This document shows, in pieces, positions 55,651 through 64,000 of a stretch of DNA of 64,000 bases (position 1 is its first letter; the number at the start of each line of letters is the position of its first letter). The notes under the pieces are model-generated. The model was not told the origin of the DNA, ran no database searches, and saw nothing but the letters and a program-made list of their open reading frames with translations. Made by a program: the position numbers and the translations under genes. This DNA comes from Xiphophorus maculatus (lineage: Eukaryota; Chordata; Actinopteri; Cyprinodontiformes; Poeciliidae), in contig NC_036457.1 in assembly GCF_002775205.1 (NCBI RefSeq), positions 4,263,650 through 4,327,649 on the forward strand. The letters run 5' to 3'.

Positions 55651-57490
55651 CTACGCGACCCAAACAGAACCTCATACTTTCAGCTCTCACTGTTTCACGT
55701 TCTGACAGCTGCGATGATGCGTAACCATGGTAACAAGGTAACGTTTTTATGACTGATTTGTGTCTCAAAAGTTCAAATATTACCTGAACTTTGACCCCAA
55801 ATCCCAGCAGATCGTCTCCCCTACTCCAGCTTCTCTCCAACCAAACGGCCAGGCAGGTTGGAAGAGCAGCAAAAGCAAAGGGGCTGGATTAGCAGAGCTA
55901 GCCTTGAATATCATCTCTGCTACCTGTTAGCATGTCATCATGGTCATGTGACCGTCATACAGCAACAGAGGCCTCCTCAGACACGTTCCGACACTGACTG
56001 CTGCTGGAGATCCACAGCATCACCATCCATAACGATCCTCTGAAGACACTTTGATGACATCAGTTATGGAAAGATTTAATTTTTTTGTATTGAATATTTC
56101 ATGAAATTTCAGCTTTAAATTTCAGTCAAAATCTTAAAACTAAAAAAGGCACAAAAAAAATTTAAGTGATCAGAAGAATTTCTGTATTTTCTCTTTAAAC
56201 ATAATTTATTTATTAAGATGTTTAAATTCACACTTTATTCTGTGTTGGAAATCTGGATTTAAGTCATAAAAAATTTCTAATGAGGATTAAAAAGATTTTG
56301 TTTTTATTTTGAAAATAAATCCCGATTATTGATGTTTGAAACCCCCAAAAACTGGTAACATCACCTGGATCGTCCACTGCTGGTTTCATGAAAACATCAA
56401 TAAATGTCAATAAATCAAAACATTACATACAGTTATTGGTTGCTAATTATTTTTAAAAAACACTTTTTCTGTGTAACAGCTGACCTGAAAAAGTTGATTT
56501 TTAACAGCAATAATCAACTTTCTGTCTGTGACTCCAGTAACATGAAGTCACAGGAGAAAAATCTGCAGAAAGGTCGTATTTTTTATTGTTATAATCAATA
56601 AATAAATAAATATCATAAAGTTTCAAGTTAATATCTTCTAGTCTGGATTATTGTTTTATTTTAAACCAAATTCAAACTGTAATTAAATTTAACCAGCATT
56701 AATATTTTCTGTTATATTAAATGTTTCTTTTAACCAGTTTAGAAGTCAGACATGGTGGACAGAAGTGAGCTGCAGCCTGAGGGAATCCCACCCAGACTGG
56801 GAACACTGGGAACACTGGGGAAAAGCTCCGGTACCAGACGGTTCTTTAAAAAACCCGACTCTCCTGCAGAACCCTCCATCAGAATGATCTGTTCTCTAAA
56901 ACTTGAGAAAGCTTGAGTTTTATTTTGAAGGGCCAACATGTTGGGCCTCAGATTTCTTTGCATCGCCTCTGGACTGTTTCCAGCATCCGTAACCATGGTA
57001 ACGGGCAGCTTCCTGAGGCCTCTGTTGTCCCTCTTTCCTCTGTGTTTGTGAACACACACCTGAACACACACCTCGCGTGTCCTGCTGGGTGTCTGAACTG
57101 AGACGTGCACGCGCAGAACCTGAGCGCACCTCCACGGCAGGTGGCCCCGCCCACCTCCAAAACCCCTGACCAGCTGGACATGTGACCTCCTGACTGAAGG
57201 TCACCCGCAGGATGCCAGCGCACACGCGCAGAGGAAGAGGAGCAGGATGAAGATCGAAGGTGGTCGTCAAGCACAGCCGGCGCGCGTGCACGCCGCGTCG
57301 CGCCCGTCAGGCTGCAGCCTCCATCCATCCATCCCGCTCTCCTCCACACACACTCACACACACACACACTCACACACACACGTCCCCATGAGCGACACCG
57401 CGCAAACCCAGGCGCGTGAGCACGCGCCCCGAGTCTCGCACACGCGCTCGGCCGGCGCTTGTCGCGCACGCGCCGGCTTAATCAGCCTCT
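55651..57490. other. zbtb25 5' intron / intergenic
   Basis: No coding exon. 55720-55860 shares phrases with 4880-5050 (GTAACCATGGTAACAAGGT, CCCCTACTCCA), so both are copies of a dispersed repeat. GC rises from 57040 toward the zbtb25 promoter; a CA-rich run lies at 57348-57380. Confidence 0.4.
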
Positions 57491-57493
57491 TAC

Positions 57494-57610
57494 CGCAGAA
57501 ACGAGTAGATTGTCTTCAGGAGCCGATTTGCTGCTGCAGACGTGATCTCGCGAAGAGCCGCGTCACGTCTCGCGAGAGAACGGGTCAAAAGGGCTCCCTG
57601 GTCACGTGAA
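57494..57610 (-). promoter_or_regulatory. zbtb25: zbtb25 CpG promoter and 5' untranslated exon
   Basis: A minus-strand donor CTGCG/GTAAGAG at 57494 ends a GC-rich non-coding first exon. TCTCGCGAGA (57568-57577) is the exact palindromic element bound by BANP (earlier assigned to ZBTB33) in CpG-island promoters, and TCTCGCGAAG (57546-57555) is a near copy. A CACGTG E-box sits at 57603-57608. Start-site placement is inference. Confidence 0.55.
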
Positions 57611-58690
57611 CTCGCTGTGAAGCCAAATAAATCCTTGTTAATAATCAATAATCATCCTAAGTAAAGATTCTGACAAAATGACAAAGATTTTTATTTCATT
57701 TTAAGGTTAAAACCTTTAAAACACAAATAATATTGAAGTAATAAATCTTATTATTTTTGTTCATATTATTTCTAGGAGCTGGAACCAGAGATTGTTTCCA
57801 GGCTTATATGGAAGTCTGAAAATGCCAAATAAATAAATAAATAATAATTTACATAAAATTAAAATAAATATTTTATTGTATTGTATATTTTATTATTGAT
57901 ATTTGCTTTTCTTTATGGAAGTATTAGAACCATCCAGAAACAATTTATTGTAAATAAGAATGTGTTTTTAGTAACTCACCTAGTTAAATAAAAATTAAAT
58001 TAAAAATATACAGTTAGACGGAGACCAGCTGGGTGTTGCAGAAACTAAGTCTTTGCTCTGATGGACCTAAATCAGGAGCTTTTGATCCAAACTCCTACAG
58101 TATGTAGGAAAAGCTCCAACCTAGCAGGGCTATTTAACACCAGCCAGCCTATGAAGCACGGTGGTGGCAGCATCATTCTGTAGAGGTGCAAAGGGTGTGA
58201 ATACTTTTTCTTAGCTGCAATATATTTATTGCATTTTATTTAATTTAGGTGTGAATTATTTTTTGTTCTGACTAGGAGATAAAGATTAGGGTGATGGCAA
58301 GGAGGCTTTTTGTCACTATAGGAGATCTCCTGTAGAGGTCTGTGTTGCAGCAAAATTATAAGCCTCCGACTGAATACAAAGAAATATCTTCATTCTTCTT
58401 CACACAATCAGCTCTACGGGCTCTAGAACATAGCCTCTTTATAAAACAAGAAAATAAAACAGACAGGACAATAGTGATTTGGTTGTTTTTTCAAAAATAA
58501 ATTACTTTTAGAAATAAATGTTTTTGCTTTTCCATTCAAACATTTTTTAACAAAGGTAGGTTTTAAACTCATGACAGGTTTTAAACATCAAAACAGCCTC
58601 AGAATTTGCTTCTGCCTCTGGCCGGCTCGGCTTGCTAATGAGGTTAGCAGCTAGCACAGAGAATGATGTGCTTGGTGGAGAACCGGATGC
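57611..58690. other. Non-coding spacer between zbtb25 and zbtb1 promoters
   Basis: AT-rich, with copy 7 of the dispersed element (about 58020-58260, plus orientation: GCACGGTGGTGGCAGCATCA, then GGTGTGAATACTTTTTC). Confidence 0.45.
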
Positions 58691-58694
58691 GTTT

Positions 58695-59060
58695 TATTTT
58701 GACACTCTTCAGTGACGGTGCGGCACTCAGTGCGGAAGTTCTATCATCCTGCAGGAGGAGAGAAAGGAGAGGCGCCGCTTCGTCTCAACTTTCCGCCCGA
58801 AACGCAACAACCTGTCCCGGCAGGAAATAGCTCCGTCTCCCCGGGAACCGCAACCCCTCCGCCGCCGACAGAAGCAGATCGTCCGCGGGCCTCCGGCAGA
58901 CTTCGGGTGAGTTAACGACTTCCTGGCCGATCCGCGAAGCTGCCTGCTCGGCTACAGCGGAGGGAAAACGGCCTGCTGCCGAGTGCGGTGGCAGTGCGGG
59001 GGTGGCGGGTCGTTTGCGGGAGAGATGTGGCTCTGTAGCGCCGCTGTCTGCGTTCAGTCA
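58695..59060 (+). promoter_or_regulatory. zbtb1: zbtb1 CpG island and 5' untranslated exon
   Basis: GC- and CpG-rich island. A plus-strand donor CTTCGG/GTGAGT at 58906 probably ends the first non-coding exon. The coding exon's acceptor is at 61354. Head-to-head with zbtb25, as in human. Confidence 0.5.
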
Positions 59061-59864
59061 GGTCGTATCCGGGACGGATTTTCAAAATAAGTGTCGCTTA
59101 AGAATGTAAAGAAAAAACAAATAGAAAAAAATTTCGTAAAATAATAAAGTTTATAATATTTGTTTTAATACTTTTCATTTATTTTAATAAGATAATGTAA
59201 TTAATTTATACATTTAATTGAATTATAACTAGTATAAAGTAAAAATCTAAATGTTGTTTGGAAACATTATAAGTTTCAGAAAGTACTTTTTAAAAAAATA
59301 TTTGTTGTTTTTTCACTGCCATCATATATTCCCCCAGGCTGTCAACCATGTCTTTCTCTTTCTTAAAAACAGTCTATATATACCTGTATACTAGAAAGAA
59401 GAAAAATGTTTCCCAGCGGCATTTAATATAATGTGTATTTTTAAAATGCTTTCATTATGAGCATAATGGAACCAAAGTTGAAAAAGCTTCTTTTGATTTT
59501 ATGACCTAAATACAAAAAAATTATCATCTTAATTAATGCGTGTATTTAAAAGTTTTATATATAAGTATTGTTTTATTTCTATAATTTATCTGTTGATATA
59601 TTTTGTTACTTTGTGGTTGGTACTTTCTAGTTGTTAGCTGCAAATAGGGCTTACAGATAAACATTGCATAAATATTTGAACCTGGATGATGAAAAGGTAA
59701 TATTTTCTTTCCCCTGGTGCCTCATGGTACTAACCTCCCATTAGAACTGCGTGTTGTTCTTTGTTATGATCTTTTACGTTGAAAATCCTACTTGGGTAAC
59801 TTCCTGTGCAGGCTAGGCTAACACCTAGTAGCCTCCCGCAGCTAGTTACGGATCTCCATTTTAG
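59061..59864. other. zbtb1 5' intron
   Basis: Very AT-rich; nothing recognised. Confidence 0.4.
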
Positions 59865-59948
59865 CTTCGGAGCGCCGCCGGCCTCTCGAAGCTGTCCGAA
59901 CCCGAACGTAGCCCGTCCTCGCCTCGCAGTGCGTGGAGCTGACAGCCG
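59865..59948 (+). other. zbtb1: Possible second or alternative zbtb1 5' untranslated exon
   Basis: A GC-rich segment between an acceptor-like CCATTTTAG and a strong donor AGCCG/GTAAGTG. It is non-coding. It could be an alternative first exon instead. Confidence 0.35.
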
Positions 59949-61354
59949 GTAAGTGCGTGGCGGCTCCCGCAGTAGTTCTGCGGTCGTGGGCGACCCGTTG
60001 GGGCCAAACAAGCTCCTGGAGACTGAATGACGTCTTGTTTCTCTGTTTTTTAGCACGGAGTTCGTAGGTAAAGGAAGCAAAACTTTGTCCAAATATTTGA
60101 AAGAAGCACAAAACATGTTTTAAAATGATAAAATAATCATGATTATTATTAGAAAGGTAAAGTTGTGGACCATCCTCTCAGTGGGCTGGTCCAAACATTT
60201 CGGAGAACCAACCACAGATTTAATGTAGATGTTGTCTCATATGTGATCCAGAACCGCACCATTCCGTCCAGAACTTCTTGTTCTTCTGTGGTCATCGTGA
60301 TGAGGACATCTTGTATTTTTGCAGAATAAATTTCTGCTTTCCGTCATTTGGACCAGAACCTGTAGTTTCATTAGCGGACTCAGTCCATACAGAACCCCCA
60401 GGACCTGCAGCTGTTCTGTGGACTCTGGTTCTGATGTCCTCATGTTTCGTTTCCATTTCACGTTTTCTTTTTAAAACTCTGTTTCTATGTAAATTAAATA
60501 AAAAACAATTCCTCGTTTGCTAACATTGGTAAACATTTCCAATGAATCTGCTGCACAAACCTTTGAGGTTTGATGTGAGAGTTTTCCTCTGGCTGCAGCT
60601 CCTCTGAACATCAGGTTTCAAGTCCTGCCACAGTTTCCCACTTTGACTAGGCCATTCTAACCCATGAATCTGCTTTGATCTAAACCAGGCTCCTAAGGTT
60701 TTAAATATGGGTGTAGTGATAACAAATGCAAGTTTAAATCATTATTCATGCAATAATTGCATTGAATTCCCACAACTAGAATGGGTTGGATTGGGAACTG
60801 AGTCCTGCCCTGAGTTGCAACATTTGCTCCATTTTCAGCTGAACATATCAACACAACAAAAGTTTTATGTTTTTCTTTGTTTGAAAACCTTAGAAATAAT
60901 TTTTACTTAACAACAAAACTTTTATTGTAGCAGATATTCCATGAAAAATGTGTTCAGGGTCATGTTGAGGTCTAGTTGCTAAATATTGAACTGGATTTTT
61001 TTTCAAGGTATCAGAGTAAAGGGGGTTCTCCCACAGATCAGCTGCAAGTGTGGGAAAGGTGCAGGAATCTTGACTCAACATGATATATTCAGATTACTGA
61101 CAGATGTTTCACTCTGTCATTCCAGCCTGATGGTCCATCATAGCTGGTTTGTGTCGGTAAGAGGTCTCACTCTGGCCAATCCTCGGAGGAGCCTCATATG
61201 AATCTGGTTTGTGCAGCAGAAGGTGGTTTCCTGCCCTGAAGCAGGGCTGGAAACCCCCCAGAGGTCTGTGACGCTGTGATGACTCGGGTTAAATGTTGCT
61301 GAGTCATTGCAGGACTCTTCAGGCGTTAACCGTGTGTTCCTGTGTCGTCGCCAG
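59949..61354. other. zbtb1 intron upstream of the coding exon
   Basis: No coding sequence. Copy 8 of the dispersed element lies at about 60600-60690 (minus orientation, CTTTGACTAGGCCATTCTAA). Confidence 0.4.
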
Positions 61355-61358
61355 GGCG

Positions 61359-63404
61359 ATGGCGAGGCCGAGCCACAGCGATCACGTCCTCCAGCAGCTC
61401 AACAACCAGCGAGAGTGGGGCTTCCTGTGCGACTGCCTCATCGCCATCGGCGACATCTACTTCAGGGCCCACAAGGCCGTGCTGGCGGCCTGCAGCTCCT
61501 ACTTCCGGATGATGTTCATCCGCGACCAGCAGGGGGCGGGCCACCTGGACCTCAGCAACATGCAGATCAGCGCCGAGTGCTTCGACCTCATCCTGCAGCT
61601 CATGTACCTCGGCCGCATCGTGGTGGGCAGCTACGAGTTCGAGGAGCTGAAGGCGTCCATGTCCTACCTGCAGATGTACTACATCCCCGACTCGCTGGAG
61701 GACCTCCGAGACATCCGCAGCTCCAACCTCACCCCATCTTCCTCCGCCTCTTCCTCCTCCTCCTCTTCCTCCAGCTCCTCCACCGGCGTCTCTGGAGGGA
61801 AGATGATGTTCGGAGTGCGGATGTACGAGCAGCAGAGGTCCACGGCGCCAGAGGCGGAGCTTCTACCGAAGGCGGCGACCAGCAGCAGCAGCGCAGGGCG
61901 CCCAGCTGTTCCCGCAGCTGCCAGCAGGGTGGCGCCGGCAGTAGCGGTGGCAGCGGAGGAGGTGGCTAGCACAGCTTTGATCGTGGCTCCACCCACAGTG
62001 GATAGTGGCACAGAGCAGCCATGTGACCTGAGAAAGCGACCCGGCGGCAGAAGTTCTGCTCTCAAAGACCGGCCCAGATTCGGCCGCACCTACACCTGCG
62101 ACGACTGCGGCTTCGTCTTCAGCTGCGAGAAGCTGCTGATCGAGCACATCCTGACCTGCACCAACAGGAAGGCCTACCACCCGCCCAGAGGGAACGCCGA
62201 GGGCGACAACAGCTCCGGCAAGGGGGAGAGCTCCGCCTCCGAGAGCGCCGAGGAGCAGAGAGTCGTCTGTAAGGGCGAGGACGACTGGGCCGACGGTCGG
62301 GCCGACTCGGAGCTGCCCGTCAGGTCGCTGGCGGCCGGCAGCGACAGCGAGCCCGGCTCCACCCGCAGCATCAAAACGGAACCGGAGGAAGGCCTGTTCC
62401 CTGAGATCGAGATGGTCCAGGTGGGCGAGCACGCAGCCAGAGACTCGCTGAGGGAGAGGATGGGTTTGACCCGCGAGTCGGAGCCGGGAGTGTCGGGTCT
62501 GGAGAGCTGCGGCCAGTCGGCCGAAAGCCACCTGCCGAGCAGCAGCGACTCCGGGATCCCCGCTAAACTCCGGAAGGTCAAGGATGAGAAGCAGGAAGCC
62601 GACTGCGCTCCCTGCGAACTTTGTGGCGCTCTTCTGACTGAGGAGGACAAATCCTCCCACTACCTGTCCAACCACATGGGTCACATATGCGCCTGTGGGC
62701 GGTGCGGCCAGGTTCTGATCAAAGGCCGGCAGCTGCAGGAACACGCAGAGCGCTGCGGCGAGTCCCACGGCGCCGAGTCGGACTCCCACGGGGAGGATGA
62801 GTTGTCGCTGCTGGGGGAGCCTCAGGGGATGGACGAGAGTCTGCTGGACGCCGCCGACCTGGCCTGCCCTCACTGCGGCCTGCTGTTCCAGAACGAGAGC
62901 CTGGCGCTGGAGCACGCCTTGACCTGTCACGAACAGGACTTGTTTAGGCCCGTGGCGCTGGAGGAGGGCGGGGAGCCCGACCACCGCCGCAAACACTTCT
63001 GCAGCATCTGCGGCAAAGGCTTCTACCAGCGCTGCCACCTGCGGGAGCATTACACCGTCCACACCAAGGAGAAGCAGTTCACCTGCCAGACCTGCGGCAA
63101 GCAGTTCCTGCGGGAGCGCCAGCTGCGGCTGCACACCGACATGCACAAGGGCATGGCACGCTACGTGTGTCCCGTCTGCGACCAGGGAACCTTCCTGAAG
63201 CACGACCACGTCCGGCACATGATCTCCCACCTGTCGGCCGGAGAAACTATCTGCCAGGTGTGCTTCCAGATCTTCCCAGGCGGCGAGCAGCTGGAGAAGC
63301 ACATGGACGTCCACCTGTACATCTGTGGCGTCTGCGGGGAGAAGTTCCGGCTCCGCAAGGACATGAGGAGCCACTACAACTCCAAGCACACCAAAAGACT
63401 GTAA
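61359..63404 (+). CDS. zbtb1: Zinc finger and BTB domain protein 1
   Basis: A single coding exon as in human ZBTB1: the acceptor CGTCGCCAG is at 61354 and ATG at 61359, then 681 codons (human 713). Residues 1-120 are the BTB domain (VLQQLNNQREWGFLCDC, FRAHKAVLAACSSYFRMMF, ISAECFDLILQLMYLGRI). A serine run (about 128-141) and an alanine/valine-rich linker follow. Then C2H2-type fingers at about 243-270 (CDDCGFVF...), 415-465 (two, incomplete), 502-525, and a C-terminal series (HFCSICGKGFYQRCHLREH, FTCQTCGKQF, YVCPVCDQ, CQVCFQIF, YICGVCGEKF). IKTEPEE and VKDEKQE are sumoylation-like sites. ZBTB1 is a nuclear repressor known for roles in lymphoid development and DNA-damage tolerance. The upstream in-frame region beyond 61359 lies across the acceptor and is not coding. 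Confidence 0.95.
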   Translation: MARPSHSDHVLQQLNNQREWGFLCDCLIAIGDIYFRAHKAVLAACSSYFRMMFIRDQQGAGHLDLSNMQISAECFDLILQLMYLGRIVVGSYEFEELKASMSYLQMYYIPDSLEDLRDIRSSNLTPSSSASSSSSSSSSSSTGVSGGKMMFGVRMYEQQRSTAPEAELLPKAATSSSSAGRPAVPAAASRVAPAVAVAAEEVASTALIVAPPTVDSGTEQPCDLRKRPGGRSSALKDRPRFGRTYTCDDCGFVFSCEKLLIEHILTCTNRKAYHPPRGNAEGDNSSGKGESSASESAEEQRVVCKGEDDWADGRADSELPVRSLAAGSDSEPGSTRSIKTEPEEGLFPEIEMVQVGEHAARDSLRERMGLTRESEPGVSGLESCGQSAESHLPSSSDSGIPAKLRKVKDEKQEADCAPCELCGALLTEEDKSSHYLSNHMGHICACGRCGQVLIKGRQLQEHAERCGESHGAESDSHGEDELSLLGEPQGMDESLLDAADLACPHCGLLFQNESLALEHALTCHEQDLFRPVALEEGGEPDHRRKHFCSICGKGFYQRCHLREHYTVHTKEKQFTCQTCGKQFLRERQLRLHTDMHKGMARYVCPVCDQGTFLKHDHVRHMISHLSAGETICQVCFQIFPGGEQLEKHMDVHLYICGVCGEKFRLRKDMRSHYNSKHTKRL

Positions 63405-63491
63405 GGCATCCGCAGCGTCTGCGGCGTTTGCAGCGTCTGTGGCGTCTGCGGCATCTGCAGCGTCTGCGGCGTCTGCAGCTCCTGCTCTTAG
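63405..63491 (+). other. In-frame Cys-rich extension after the zbtb1 stop
   Basis: Directly after the TAA, the same frame stays open for 28 codons to TAG (63489-63491). It encodes a run of VCGVC/SVCGIC units from a 9-bp-period repeat. It may be plain 3' UTR repeat; readthrough is speculation. Confidence 0.3.
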
Positions 63492-64000
63492 AAGCCATAA
63501 ATGTGAGAACAAATCAAGCACTTGAACACCAAAAAGTTGACTTTGAATCTGCACTTTGAAGCTCAACGCAGAACCTGAACAGGTGTTCAGACTGCGAGCA
63601 GCGAGGCTGGTGATTGGTCGCTTCAGATCATTAAAGACTGCTCCGATCAGAGGAAGGATCGCGCGCTGCTGAAACTGATCCGACCCGGTTCAGATGATGT
63701 TTAGTTCTGTTAGAACCGGGAGAAAAAGTCCGAAGTGTAGCGGGTTGTAGAACCGGGCCGGAACAGTCTGATGGTGTCGCTCGCAGTTTGAACTCCAGCC
63801 CCGGGTTTTTAACAGAACGGTTCTGATTGGTTCACCTGTGAGGAGCCTCTCAGGTGAGGTCACATCCTGTTTCAGAGCTTGGACTTGTTTTTGTTTCTTT
63901 TTTTAGCCGACCCATTTTCCAGAATACTAAAAGCTTCTGCAGATGTTTGGGTTTCAGGTTCTGGTTCTCCTTCTCTAATGTGCCTTTGCTGTCATATCAG
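63492..64000 (+). other. zbtb1: zbtb1 3' untranslated region
   Basis: No further frame of merit. The window ends before a clear polyadenylation signal. Confidence 0.45.

Noticed and set aside
57247-57609. 120-codon plus-strand frame
   Set aside because: Lies in the GC-rich zbtb25 promoter region and contains a CA repeat; no homology recognised.
61863-63566. A 567-codon minus-strand frame opposite zbtb1
   Set aside because: Antisense shadow of a GC-rich zinc-finger exon; composition mirrors the sense codons and no domain is seen.

Overview
This is a piece of a vertebrate nuclear genome, almost certainly a teleost fish. It has split coding exons with GT/AG borders, long AT-rich non-coding stretches, many microsatellites, fish-type LINE, SINE, Tc1-like, hAT-like and Ty3/Gypsy debris, and a conserved vertebrate gene block. 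The block MTHFD1 - AKAP5 - ZBTB25 - ZBTB1 is the neighbourhood found on human chromosome 14q23. General texture hints at a cyprinodontiform or related percomorph, but I cannot name a species.

Layout. 1-16 kb is mostly non-coding: simple repeats, LINE remnants at about 7.2 and 10.4-11.5 kb (the second with an intact RNase H reading frame, minus strand), several perfect palindromes or hairpins, and two adjacent minus-strand exons of a gene I do not recognise (8.0-8.8 kb). 16-18.2 kb holds an element with inverted repeats and a four-copy 40-bp tandem repeat, each copy with a consensus CTCF core. 19.1-26.1 kb holds two tandem minus-strand genes for endonuclease/exonuclease/phosphatase (EEP) proteins that look derived from a LINE ORF2. 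Their nuclease residues are intact. The reverse-transcriptase part is missing in one; in the other it is present but catalytically dead and still in frame. The larger gene carries 33 tandem copies of a 7-residue repeat inside the nuclease domain. 26.2-36.5 kb is a mosaic: a GTPase-like P-loop relic, a (GATA)n array, a 594-bp duplicated segment, a solo LTR, a deleted Ty3/Gypsy element nested in another repeat, and a DNA transposon with terminal inverted repeats.

37-64 kb is the conserved gene block. mthfd1-like (plus, ten coding exons) encodes only the dehydrogenase/cyclohydrolase domain behind a mitochondrial-type leader, then stops. akap5 (minus, one coding exon) keeps the PKA-RII helix and a calcineurin PxIxIT-type motif and carries twelve 15-residue repeats. 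zbtb25 (minus, two coding exons) and zbtb1 (plus, one coding exon) are head to head, with CpG-rich promoters between them and a TCTCGCGAGA element beside the zbtb25 start region.

Functions. The mthfd1-like enzyme acts in one-carbon folate metabolism, akap5 is a kinase/phosphatase anchoring scaffold, and the two ZBTB proteins are BTB-zinc-finger transcription regulators. They share conserved synteny, not a pathway. The strongest candidates for something undescribed are the LINE-derived EEP gene pair and the shortened, leader-bearing mthfd1 paralogue. Coordinates of coding exons were read from splice signals and reading frame; no database search was possible.
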